Of a stretch of DNA of 53,106 bases, positions 34,530 to 42,394 are shown piece by piece. The notes beneath the pieces are model-generated. The model had not been told where the DNA came from. It saw only the letters and a list, made by a program, of their open reading frames with translations, and did no database searches. The DNA is taken from the NCBI GenBank assembly GCA_964644555.1, contig CAZXWI010000001.1:1-53106 (forward strand), given 5' to 3'. The position numbers and the translations under genes were made by a program. This stretch comes from RUG14186 sp964644555 (lineage in GTDB: Bacteria > Bacillota > Clostridia > Eubacteriales > Anaerofustaceae). Position 1 is the first letter of the stretch, and every line of letters begins with the position of its first letter.

Positions 34530-35848
34530 ACACACCCTCCGCAGCCTAAACCCTTTTCGGAAATGAAAGTTTTAACATCTTTTGCATTTTCGTAAGCATC
34601 ACAAAGCATTTCGGCAAATTTGATTATTCCGTCAAAGGCATACAACCCGCCGTCCTCCACGATATTCACAAAATACTCTGTCGATGTAAAATATGCCGCC
34701 TTTTGCCCAATCGCCAAAACTTTTTCTTTTAAGTTGCGGTTTATTCTTCGCATTGATGTATGTATGCTCGGAGCTAAAATCATTTCCGGGGAAATGTTTT
34801 TTAGAATCTCAAAGTCCCTCTTTTCATCTGCAGTAACAGAATCCAGATACACCTTTTTTACATTAAAACCCTTTTTAATTAAAAGTTTAGCTAAACTGAG
34901 TGGTCTAGAAAACGCCGTGTAATCAATAACTATAGGTGTATCGCCTATCAAATCAAGCGCTTTTGCCAAAATTTGGTCGCACTTTGTTATTTCAGGAGAG
35001 TAATCTGGCATACTTACATTAAGAGCATTTGTAAGAACACTTAAATTATCAATAATTTCGTCATAATCAAAGCTAAAGGGCAAATACAAATGGGTCTGTC
35101 CGAATCTTTCGTTTAGGTACTCACCTGCTGTTTTGGCAGCCGGGAATGTGCTTATACATATTGAGCATTCTGCCATTTCAAGGTAATCTTCAAAATTTTT
35201 ATAATCCTGAATCTGCATAAGCTTATATCCGTTGTCGGTTACAAGCTTTGCAAGTTCGCTGTTGTTACTGACGGCAAAATCGCCTCCGACTATGCTAACA
35301 GCTTTTTTATTTATATCTCTTTCTTCGAGCAAGCTATATAGCCGCCTTCTCATAAGTTGATCGGGGGTGAGTCCGCTCTTTCTCATAATGGGGTTCATAT
35401 AGCAGTCGGTAAAACGAACAGTGGGAAACAATCTTCGAAGTTCGGAAAGCACGATATCCAAATCCGTCCCCATAAAATGATGCACACAGCTTGTAAACAA
35501 AAGTACTGCGGGAGGAAGTGTATTAAGCTTATTTAGTATGTCGGTAACACCATCTATTATCAAGCTTTCCATATCACCGTCAAGCACATTTTGTTCTCTT
35601 ACGGCAATGGTGGAAAACCTGTCTGACAGCCCCATTTCAGCCGCAGTTAAAACGACTCCTCTTAGACACCCCTGAGCACACACGAATATTTGGTGAGCCT
35701 CAGGCACAAGCATACCCGTATGCACAATATTCCATGTACCTCTGGCAGGAGCGGAATATTCCAATCCTGTGTCAAATAATTTCGGCAAGCTCGCATCTTT
35801 TATTTTAATATTCGGTTCGTCAATAATTTCGCCGATTTTTTTTAACAT
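34526..35848 (-). CDS. Nitrogenase component-1-like subunit (first subunit)
   Basis: 440 residues. Seen: HTGMLVPEAHQIFVCAQGCLRG with Cys57 and Cys61, a TSCVHHFMGTDLD block with Cys121 (all in ATG-based numbering), and the GLYAFDGIIKFAE region that corresponds to the C-terminal GPYHGFDG of NifD. The two residues that hold FeMo-cofactor in NifD (Cys275, His442) are not conserved: by eye both positions carry other residues. The C-terminus ends GCGGCV, a Cys-x2-Cys tail that could bind another cluster. The ATG at 35848 follows the NifH-like stop by one base and has a CGGAG site. It is probably a nitrogenase-like reductase or NifEN-type scaffold. Confidence 0.83.
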   Translation of the reverse strand: MLKKIGEIIDEPNIKIKDASLPKLFDTGLEYSAPARGTWNIVHTGMLVPEAHQIFVCAQGCLRGVVLTAAEMGLSDRFSTIAVREQNVLDGDMESLIIDGVTDILNKLNTLPPAVLLFTSCVHHFMGTDLDIVLSELRRLFPTVRFTDCYMNPIMRKSGLTPDQLMRRRLYSLLEERDINKKAVSIVGGDFAVSNNSELAKLVTDNGYKLMQIQDYKNFEDYLEMAECSICISTFPAAKTAGEYLNERFGQTHLYLPFSFDYDEIIDNLSVLTNALNVSMPDYSPEITKCDQILAKALDLIGDTPIVIDYTAFSRPLSLAKLLIKKGFNVKKVYLDSVTADEKRDFEILKNISPEMILAPSIHTSMRRINRNLKEKVLAIGQKAAYFTSTEYFVNIVEDGGLYAFDGIIKFAEMLCDAYENAKDVKTFISEKGLGCGGCV

Positions 35849-35849
35849 A

Positions 35850-36605
35850 TCATTCTCCGCATACACTTATTATTTCATTTGCCAAAATTTCATATTGCTT
35901 TGCCATTTCACTTTCGGGGAAGGCTTCTATGACGGTCTTGCCAAGAGATTCGGCTTCCAAAACAATATCACTTCTATCAAGCGAACCTATTATTCTCGAA
36001 TTTATATCCGAAGCAAGCTCTTCGACCTTTTCGGTTTCGTTTTTCACATTTCTTCTGTTTAAAATAAGCCCACCGAAAGAGGAATACCCTCTTTTTTTGA
36101 ACCCTTCTACGGCAACGGCAATGTTAGCCGCCGCATGAAGCGACATATTTTCTCCCGATGTAACCACAAACACATGCTGAGCGTATCCCGGACGCATGGG
36201 CATTGTAAATCCACCGCATACTACATCACCAAGAACATCGTACAATACTATATCCGGCTTATATACTTCGTAAACGCCTTTTTCTTTAAGCTTTTCCAAT
36301 GCAGCGATTATCCCTCGCCCTGCGCAGCCGGTTCCCGGAGTAGGACCTCCTGCTTCCACGCAAATGACACCACCGAAACCAAGCCTTAACATATCATCAA
36401 GCTCAAAATCATTGCCATTTTCTCTTACCAAATCCAGTACCGTAGGTATTTTATTCTCCGAACGAAGAAGTACAGTGGAATCTGCTTTCGGGTCGCAGCC
36501 TATTTGCATTACTTTATATCCTTTTTTAGAAAGTGCAGCCGCCACATTCGAAACCGTAGTGGATTTGCCTATTCCGCCTTTTCCGTAAACAGCGATTCTA
36601 ATCAT
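35850..36605 (-). CDS. NifH-like nitrogenase iron-protein homologue
   Basis: 251-residue P-loop ATPase of the NifH/BchL/CfbC family. Seen: GKGGIGKST (8-16), CDPKADST (38-45), the Fe4S4 ligands Cys94 (TGCAGRG) and Cys130 (DVLGDVVCGGF), with Arg97 as in the ADP-ribosylated Arg of NifH. All catalytic and cluster residues are intact, so it should form a functional dimeric electron-delivery ATPase. It overlaps the HydE-like stop by 8 bp; AAGGAG precedes the ATG. Its partner is the pair of component-1-like subunits downstream. It could also insert or reduce a metal cluster, as NifH does for FeMo-co on NifEN. Confidence 0.95.
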   Translation of the reverse strand: MIRIAVYGKGGIGKSTTVSNVAAALSKKGYKVMQIGCDPKADSTVLLRSENKIPTVLDLVRENGNDFELDDMLRLGFGGVICVEAGGPTPGTGCAGRGIIAALEKLKEKGVYEVYKPDIVLYDVLGDVVCGGFTMPMRPGYAQHVFVVTSGENMSLHAAANIAVAVEGFKKRGYSSFGGLILNRRNVKNETEKVEELASDINSRIIGSLDRSDIVLEAESLGKTVIEAFPESEMAKQYEILANEIISVCGE

Positions 36606-37665
36606 TGACTTCTCCTTTTATGTAATCTTTATGATCTCCTCGGTCGCACACTACCTCGTAGCCTATCTGTGCCATTTGCTCTTTTAATATATTTATTCCC
36701 AATTCGGCAGTCAGATCCGTGCCGACCTTGTTATCGTAGAGCATATATTTTTTTCTGACATCACTCGGTGATATGTTCGGCATAACAACATTACATCCAC
36801 ACAACACTCCCAATTTTCGACCGTCGGCATTTGCAGTGCCGAGTGCCGTAGTAGCAGGCAAAAGCACATCGGGCAGCATAATTCGAGTTAAGCTCATTAA
36901 AAATAATGTAAGGCTCACATCTCCGCAAGGTTCTGAGCCAAAGGGGGTATCTTTATGAGAAATGAACGGTCCAATACCCACCATAGCAGGAGAAAATTCC
37001 CCTATAAAGAGCATATCCTTTGCCAAATTCTCAATGCTTTGGTATTTAACCCCCACCATAAATCCACAGCCCACCTGATAGCCTATTTCTTTTAAGTCAT
37101 TTAAGCATCTCATTCTGTTTTCATATTTTTGGTAGGCAGGGTGTATTTTTTCGTATAAATCTTTATCTGCCGCTTCGTGCCTTAAAAGATATCTGTCGGC
37201 ACCCACATTAAAAAGTTTTTCATATGAATTACGGCTGAGTTCACCCACCGACAGAGTAATGGCACAGTCGGGGTATTTCTTTTTTATATCGGATACAATA
37301 TCGCAAAGAATCTCATCTTTGTAATATGTATCCTCACCGCCTTGCAATACGAATGTGCGAAATCCATATTCGTAACCGATATCACAGCACGATAAAATAT
37401 CGTCCTTAGTAAGTCTGTAGCGATTGGCATTTTTATTGGAATGACGAATACCGCAATAGTAGCAATCGTTTTTGCAATAATTGGTAAATTCTATAATGCC
37501 TCGAAAATATATTTTCTTTCCGAATCTATCCACCGATATCTTTTGAGCAAGCTCGGAAGCATAATCAAAGTCCTGCTTGTCGTATGACGATAACAGGTGA
37601 GTCCATTCTTCAAAGCTCAAGCATTTTTCTTCATTCAATTTGTTGATAAGTTGTTTATTATTCAT
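36598..37665 (-). CDS. HydE-like radical SAM enzyme
   Basis: 355 residues. Seen: the radical SAM CKNDCYYC motif (Cys64, Cys68, Cys71), GGED (about 109-112), a TIM-barrel core, and a C-terminal region with GCNVVMPNISPSDVRKKY, the hallmark of the HydE/BioB-like branch. The ATG at 37665 overlaps the preceding stop; a TTG at 37689 opens a longer frame without ribosome-site support. HydE acts on the Fe(CO)2CN precursor from HydG during [FeFe]-hydrogenase cofactor assembly. Here it is inside an operon with HydF, NifH-like and component-1-like proteins but no HydG, so the substrate is uncertain. Confidence 0.86.
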   Translation of the reverse strand: MNNKQLINKLNEEKCLSFEEWTHLLSSYDKQDFDYASELAQKISVDRFGKKIYFRGIIEFTNYCKNDCYYCGIRHSNKNANRYRLTKDDILSCCDIGYEYGFRTFVLQGGEDTYYKDEILCDIVSDIKKKYPDCAITLSVGELSRNSYEKLFNVGADRYLLRHEAADKDLYEKIHPAYQKYENRMRCLNDLKEIGYQVGCGFMVGVKYQSIENLAKDMLFIGEFSPAMVGIGPFISHKDTPFGSEPCGDVSLTLFLMSLTRIMLPDVLLPATTALGTANADGRKLGVLCGCNVVMPNISPSDVRKKYMLYDNKVGTDLTAELGINILKEQMAQIGYEVVCDRGDHKDYIKGEVND

Positions 37666-38740
37666 CGACACCGCACCTTTTTTGAGCAAATGTTGTTTTT
37701 ATGCTCAAATTTCCCAATATACTTAGTCTGTGAGTTAGCACCTCGGCTTCGCTCTTGGGAGAATCCAAGGTAAAGTTAATGATGTACACTCCTGCTTCCC
37801 TATATGGGATACCCATTCTGCCGATAACATATTGGTTATAAGCATGAATTTCCTTGTTGATTTTATCAGCTAATTCATAGTCGCTGAAAATTACGGCAAC
37901 AACGGCTATGACATTTTCCGAGTCATCTATTTGCTTATCTGCCTTTTTATCATCGGAAATTTGTAAAGGCATTATGTTTTTATATATATTTTCTTCCGTT
38001 TCCACTTCTCCGATAACAGCCTTAACTCCGAATACCGATTCGATATTTTCTTCCGTAACTATTTTTGCGGTTTCTCCGAAAACAGCTTCACCGTTTTTCG
38101 GTAGGAGCAATGATTTATCGGCTCGGGAAAGTGCATGAGTCGGATAATGCGTATTGAAAATGCATCCTATATTTTCACTATGAGCTAATTCCGACATGGT
38201 ATTTAACACGATAAGCTGATTTCTGAAATCCAAATTAGATTCGGGCTCGTCCAAAATCAATAGCTTGGGTTCGTTTATCAATGCTCTGGCTATCAACACC
38301 ATTTGAAGCTCGCCGCCGCTTATTTCGTTGCATTTTTTACCCGTTAAATAGGATATGTTGAGCCTTTGCATTAATCTATCGACTTTCTCATAATCTGCCT
38401 TTTTCGGCTGAGAGAACACTCCTATTTTATCGGCAAGACCCAAAAGGATCATATCTTCCGCTTTCATTGACGATGAAGTGCCCTTTGCTTGCGGCACATA
38501 AGAAACATTTTGCCAAAATTTCTTTTGGTTCATTTTGGAAATGTCCTCGCCGTCAAGAGTGCTTAACCCTTTGCTCCATTTCAAAAATCCCATTATGCAC
38601 TTGAGCAATGTAGTTTTACCTGCTCCATTAGGGCCTAAAACTGCAACCAGTTCCCCCGAATTTAGTGTAAAATTTAAATTTTTGATTATATATTTTTCGC
38701 TTTTATATCCGAAAGAAGCGTTTTCTACACATAGCTTCAT
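37658..38740 (-). CDS. FecE-type ABC ATPase fused to a TM1266-like domain
   Basis: Residues 1 to about 250 form a complete FecE-type ATPase: Walker A GPNGAGKTT, signature SGGELQM, Walker B LILDEPESNLD, and the switch HYPTH. After a linker, residues about 274-354 resemble the TM1266 'iron-only hydrogenase system regulator' family, with AYNQYVIGRMGIPYR aligning well with EYGEYIIGRMGLPYR of the standalone 87-residue protein in this operon. The fusion suggests transport coupled to sensing the state of the maturation pathway (inference). The ATG at 38740 overlaps the permease stop in an ATGA, with GAGGGG upstream. I have not seen this fusion described. Confidence 0.85.
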   Translation of the reverse strand: MKLCVENASFGYKSEKYIIKNLNFTLNSGELVAVLGPNGAGKTTLLKCIMGFLKWSKGLSTLDGEDISKMNQKKFWQNVSYVPQAKGTSSSMKAEDMILLGLADKIGVFSQPKKADYEKVDRLMQRLNISYLTGKKCNEISGGELQMVLIARALINEPKLLILDEPESNLDFRNQLIVLNTMSELAHSENIGCIFNTHYPTHALSRADKSLLLPKNGEAVFGETAKIVTEENIESVFGVKAVIGEVETEENIYKNIMPLQISDDKKADKQIDDSENVIAVVAVIFSDYELADKINKEIHAYNQYVIGRMGIPYREAGVYIINFTLDSPKSEAEVLTHRLSILGNLSIKTTFAQKRCGVDE

Positions 38741-39753
38741 AATTGCCACCCCTCGGAACGCCTCATTAATGTGATAAAGAATGGAGCTCCGATAATTGCC
38801 GTCAACACCGATATGGGTATTTCCGCAGCCGAAACGCTCCTTGCCAAAGTGTCAACTATAACCAGAAAAGTCCCTCCTAAAATGACCGATGACGGCATTA
38901 ATAACAAGTGGTTATTGCCAAAGAGCATTCTACACATATGCGGTATCAAAAGCCCTACCCAACCGACCTGACCGCACATGGAAACGCATGAAGCGGTAAT
39001 GCCGGTGGAGCACAGAACGCAAACTACCCTGAGTAAATTGATATTAACTCCCGTGGCACGAGCCTCTTCTTCGGAAAGAGGCAAAATATTAAGCCGCCAG
39101 CGCATTAACAAAAGAATAGTTATTCCGATTATTATTATGGGCGAACCCAACAATAGCGATTTATAATTGGCAGCCGATAAATTACCCATAAGCCAATATG
39201 TTATTTCGGGTAGTTCACTTTCCACATCGGCGGTAAATTTCACCAAAGATATCAATGCCGAAAATAGAGAACCTATCATTATTCCTGCCAAAACCACATT
39301 GCTCAAGGCACTTTTTGACTTACTTTTGCCCGAAAGCACGGTAAGCACTACAGCAAGAATGCCGAAAAACAACGATACAAATTGAACTCCAATGAGTTCG
39401 AATCCCAAAAGCAGACCTAAAGCCGCCCCAAATGAAGCCCCCGATGCCACACCCAATGTATCGGGGGTTGCCAAAGGGTTATTAAATAGGCTCTGAAAAG
39501 TGCATCCTGCAGCAGAAAGCCCGGCTCCTGCCAAAAATGCGAGCAATATTCTCGGAAAGCGAATACTCCATAAAACCCGCTCCGTTTGATTTGATAACAC
39601 TTCTCCTCCGAATATGTGAACCTTAATCGATAAAATAACATCCCCTACCGATACATTCATTCGCCCTATGCATAAACAGCACAGTATAGTGAAAACAGGC
39701 AAAATTATCAAAATAATCTTTGATAATAAAGACATTTTGTTACTACTTTTCAT
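38737..39753 (-). CDS. FecCD-family ABC permease of the nitrogenase-like operon
   Basis: FecCD/BtuC-type permease with about ten membrane segments. Seen: RFPRILLAFLAGAGLSAAG, NPLATPDTLGVASGA, EEEARATGVNINLL coupling region and GQVGWVGLLIPHMCRML, parallel to the permease at 14 kb. Partner of the fused ATPase and FepB-like lipoprotein. The start was set to 39753 (GGGAG about 12 nt upstream, overlapping the preceding gene); the ATG at 39735 is also possible. It imports an unknown metal species, likely iron, molybdenum or nickel. Confidence 0.9.
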   Translation of the reverse strand: MKSSNKMSLLSKIILIILPVFTILCCLCIGRMNVSVGDVILSIKVHIFGGEVLSNQTERVLWSIRFPRILLAFLAGAGLSAAGCTFQSLFNNPLATPDTLGVASGASFGAALGLLLGFELIGVQFVSLFFGILAVVLTVLSGKSKSKSALSNVVLAGIMIGSLFSALISLVKFTADVESELPEITYWLMGNLSAANYKSLLLGSPIIIIGITILLLMRWRLNILPLSEEEARATGVNINLLRVVCVLCSTGITASCVSMCGQVGWVGLLIPHMCRMLFGNNHLLLMPSSVILGGTFLVIVDTLARSVSAAEIPISVLTAIIGAPFFITLMRRSEGWQL

Positions 39754-40006
39754 CTTTGTAAACAACTCCCGAATATGCCGTTTTGGCACTTATTCCGTTA
39801 AGGCGACCTATTTTACCGGATATGGCGCTTATTATATCCTGTGGTGCATCAACCGCAACACTCAAAATATTGATTCCTCTCTTTCGATACGGAAGTCCCA
39901 TTCTGCCTATTATATATTCGCCGTATTCGTGAAGTATCCCATTGAGAGATTCCACCGAATCCGTATTTTCTACTATAATTCCTATGACGGCAATTCTTGT
40001 TTCCAT
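39743..40006 (-). CDS. TM1266-like 'iron-only hydrogenase system regulator' small protein
   Basis: 87 residues with an ACT-like alternating strand/helix pattern: RIAVIGIIVEN, SLNGILHEYGEYIIGRMGLPYR, GINILSVAVDAPQDI. This matches the TM1266 family that co-occurs with hydEFG, although it contains no DNA-binding domain that I can see. AAGGAG lies 6 nt before the ATG. It is the first gene of the nine-gene operon and is paralogous to the C-terminal domain of the ATPase two genes later. Possible role: ligand or redox sensor of the pathway. Confidence 0.78.
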   Translation of the reverse strand: METRIAVIGIIVENTDSVESLNGILHEYGEYIIGRMGLPYRKRGINILSVAVDAPQDIISAISGKIGRLNGISAKTAYSGVVYKDEK

Positions 40007-40025
40007 ATTCGCTCCTTAAAAAATA

Positions 40026-40049
40026 AACTGCACCCTTAAAGATGCAGTT
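40026..40049 (-). terminator. Leader terminator upstream of the nitrogenase-like operon
   Basis: AACTGCA / TGCAGTT stem, followed on the minus strand by TTTATTTTTT, 20 nt before the first start codon. Part of it (40039-40047) can instead pair perfectly with 40097-40105, so termination is conditional. Confidence 0.78.
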
Positions 40050-40052
40050 ATC

Positions 40053-40150
40053 CCTTAGCATTGCTACAACGTTGTAACTCAAAAGAAAAATTATTTCTGC
40101 ATCTTCCATCTCAAAACGAATTTTCAATGTTAGAATACTTATTTACATAT
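40053..40150 (-). promoter_or_regulatory. Attenuator / riboswitch-like leader of the nitrogenase-like operon
   Basis: The transcript leader has AAGATGCAG (plus coordinates 40097-40105) able to pair over 9 bp with CTGCATCTT (40039-40047). That antiterminator excludes the terminator stem at 40026-40049. Between them lie GAAAUAAUUUUUC and UAGCAAUGCUA hairpins, the palindrome TACAACGTTGTA and an AAGGGATAAC segment. I could not match it to a known riboswitch class. No upstream peptide with repeated regulatory codons was seen. Confidence 0.6.
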
Positions 40151-40152
40151 TT

Positions 40153-40182
40153 ATTATACTATGATTTTCACCTTGCCTGCAA
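40153..40182 (-). promoter_or_regulatory. Promoter of the nitrogenase-like operon
   Basis: On the minus strand: -35 TTGCAG, 18-bp spacer, -10 TATAAT. Similar to the promoter at 16316-16344 of the other metal transporter operon. Confidence 0.6.
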
Positions 40183-40246
40183 TTAATTTTTTTCAACGAG
40201 ATTAATTTAACGCTCAAAAGCATTTACAATTTCCGATAAAATAAAT

Positions 40247-40269
40247 AAAAGGCAGTAAAACTGCCTTTT
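40247..40269 (-). terminator. Terminator of the sugar ABC operon
   Basis: AAAAGGCAG / CTGCCTTTT with T-rich flanks on both strands; it lies 34 nt past the last permease stop on the minus strand. Confidence 0.85.
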
Positions 40270-40302
40270 ATTTTAATATATTTAAAATCAGCAAAATGTT
40301 TT

Positions 40303-41361
40303 CTAATTTTCGGATTTGTTATCTGCACTCAAACTTTGCTTAACGAGCTTTTTCTCCGCCATAACCGTGCTGATATGGTTGTATGCCATAACAAGAATAA
40401 GAACAGCACCCCAAATAAGATCACGATAGAAGTTACTGATTTTCGGGAACATATTAAAGCCCGATGAGAGCATTTGCAAAATAAATACAGAAAGCACGAT
40501 TCCCGATACTTTACCTTTCCCGCCGTTGGGGTTAGTGCCACCCATAACGCAAATAATAAGCGCCTGAGTTACATACGAAGTACCGAAATTAGCTCTTACG
40601 GAACTTGATTTACCGCACATCAAAAGACCCGATACTGCGGCAAGCATACCGCTTGTAATATAACTTTTCATGATTACAGATGAATTTTTGATTCCCGCAA
40701 ATTTAGATGCTGTTTGGTTTGAGCCCATCATTTGCAAACGGAAACCGAATACCGTTTTGACAAGCAAAAAGCTTACTGCCAATGCACAAATTATGAACAC
40801 AATCAATGTAACCGGAATAGCACCGAAAATGTTATAGTTTACTATGGAAGTCAATATTTTGGGTATGCCTGTGATAGAACTGCCCTTTGTAATAGCAATT
40901 GCAAGCCCCATGATAAGATCCGAACTTCCCAATGTAGCAAGCATAGCGGGGATCCCCAGTCGACCGATAAGAAAACCGTTGACAACACCGCAAAGAGCAC
41001 CTATCAAAAGAGCTAAAACCACTGCCGCCAAAAGCACACATATCGAAACTGAGGTAGATGCATTCTCCGGCATAACTGCAATCATGAACATACAGCTGAG
41101 TATGCCCGATAAGTTTGCCGTAGCAACAATGCTCAAATCGATTCCACCGCTTATCATGGCAATCATCATGCCAAATGCCAACACACCGTATTCGGGGCAA
41201 AGGTACAACATTGATTTGATATAGCTACCGGTAAGAAAGATAGTCGGTTTTAAAAGGGACATTGTAGCGAATACGATAACAAAAAGAACCATAAGTCTTG
41301 TAATATTCGTATCACTTCTTAATAACTTCATTATATCGAATTTCTTTTGTTTATTTTCCAT
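40303..41361 (-). CDS. RbsC-type sugar ABC transporter permease (second)
   Basis: 352 residues with about eight to ten membrane segments and the BPD_transp_2 pattern of the ribose/galactose/AI-2 class: FGMMIAMISGGIDLSIVATANLSG near the N-terminus and MGGTNPNGGKGKVSGIVLSV near the C-terminus. It follows a sister permease with an 11-bp overlap; the ATG at 41361 has GGGGG 7 nt upstream. Together the two make a heterodimeric channel energised by the RbsA-type ATPase. Confidence 0.9.
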   Translation of the reverse strand: MENKQKKFDIMKLLRSDTNITRLMVLFVIVFATMSLLKPTIFLTGSYIKSMLYLCPEYGVLAFGMMIAMISGGIDLSIVATANLSGILSCMFMIAVMPENASTSVSICVLLAAVVLALLIGALCGVVNGFLIGRLGIPAMLATLGSSDLIMGLAIAITKGSSITGIPKILTSIVNYNIFGAIPVTLIVFIICALAVSFLLVKTVFGFRLQMMGSNQTASKFAGIKNSSVIMKSYITSGMLAAVSGLLMCGKSSSVRANFGTSYVTQALIICVMGGTNPNGGKGKVSGIVLSVFILQMLSSGFNMFPKISNFYRDLIWGAVLILVMAYNHISTVMAEKKLVKQSLSADNKSEN

Positions 41362-42385
41362 TGCCATCCCCCCCTTCGGGTACATCCAAAATGGACGAAC
41401 TCAATTTATCTTGAGATTTCAATGCCTGATATGCGGAAATACTGATTCCCGCAATGATGAGAATACCTGTTACAAATTTTGACCAATATGTGGGAATACC
41501 GAGAAGAATAAGGTTGTTACTTACCATTACCATAAGAAGAACACCCAACAATGTGCCTTTTACAGTACCTACACCGCCCGAAAGACGAGTGCCGCCCAAA
41601 ACAGCCGCCGCAATACAGGTCATTTCGTACCCGATCATGTTTGTTGGCTGCAAAGTTCCCGTAAGAACTACTTTCGTAATTCCTGCAACGCCCGAAAGCG
41701 CTCCCATAAAGGCAAATACGAATATTTGAGTAAATACTACATTAAAGCCGGCTCTGCTGCTGGATACTCTATCACCACCGAATGCATATATACCTCTGCC
41801 GAGCATGGTGTATCTAAGCATAAATGTAACCAAGACTACAACTCCGACAAGTATGAGAAATACCGACGGAAGAGGGCTTGTCATACCCGTTTGCGGGTTT
41901 GTTGCCACGGCTAAGTAGCTCTTTGACAAATCAGCAACGGGCTGAGCCAAAATGGAATAAACTCTGCATTTTAAAACAGCTTGCAAAATTCCCAAATATA
42001 TGCTTGATGTGCCGAGTGTAATAATAAGGGTAGGCAGTTTAAGCCATGCCGCTAAAATGCCGTTTATAGCACCAAGCACTATACCAATGGCGATTGCAAT
42101 AACATACAGCCAGAATATAGAACCATCATATCCTTTTTCGGTAGCCGTGCTTATAACTACATACGAAATAAGCATTGTCATCGAAGGGAACGATACATCA
42201 ACGCTTCCGGCAATGAGCTGTATCATAATACCCAAAGAAAGTATCCCCGGCAGTATGCAGGCACGCAGTAAGTCGAAACAGTTTGTTATGGTAAAAAACT
42301 GTCCGCTTTTTGCCTGAACGAGCATACTGAGAATGATTATAAGAACCGATACATAAAATTCGTTTCGTTTTAATAACTTTTTCAT
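41351..42385 (-). CDS. RbsC-type sugar ABC transporter permease (first)
   Basis: 344 residues. Seen: the BPD_transp_2 core with GIMIQLIAGSVDVSFPSMTM, LPTLIITLGTSSIYLGI, and LGGTRLSGGVGTVKGTLLGV. Partner of the second permease. It starts 9 nt behind the ATPase stop; GGAGGA precedes the ATG. Two different permease genes is the arrangement of AI-2 (LsrCD) or BmpA/nucleoside systems, rather than the single RbsC of simple ribose importers. Confidence 0.9.
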   Translation of the reverse strand: MKKLLKRNEFYVSVLIIILSMLVQAKSGQFFTITNCFDLLRACILPGILSLGIMIQLIAGSVDVSFPSMTMLISYVVISTATEKGYDGSIFWLYVIAIAIGIVLGAINGILAAWLKLPTLIITLGTSSIYLGILQAVLKCRVYSILAQPVADLSKSYLAVATNPQTGMTSPLPSVFLILVGVVVLVTFMLRYTMLGRGIYAFGGDRVSSSRAGFNVVFTQIFVFAFMGALSGVAGITKVVLTGTLQPTNMIGYEMTCIAAAVLGGTRLSGGVGTVKGTLLGVLLMVMVSNNLILLGIPTYWSKFVTGILIIAGISISAYQALKSQDKLSSSILDVPEGGDGNGK

Positions 42386-42394
42386 ATGTCCTCC

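Noticed and set aside
33387..36605. A classical N2-fixing nif cluster
   Set aside because: No nifB or nifV, and the FeMo-co ligand residues are not conserved in the component-1-like subunits.
33387..36605. Chlorophyll or F430 biosynthesis reductase (BchLNB, CfbCD)
   Set aside because: No tetrapyrrole genes are nearby, and the context is HydE, HydF and a metal importer. A phylogeny could still overturn this.
36598..37665. Biotin synthase
   Set aside because: The C-terminal NVVMPNISP-type sequence and neighbouring HydF favour the HydE branch.
40832..41224. Long open frames on both strands inside the sugar permease
   Set aside because: They are shadows of the RbsC-type permease, with no start signals or motifs.
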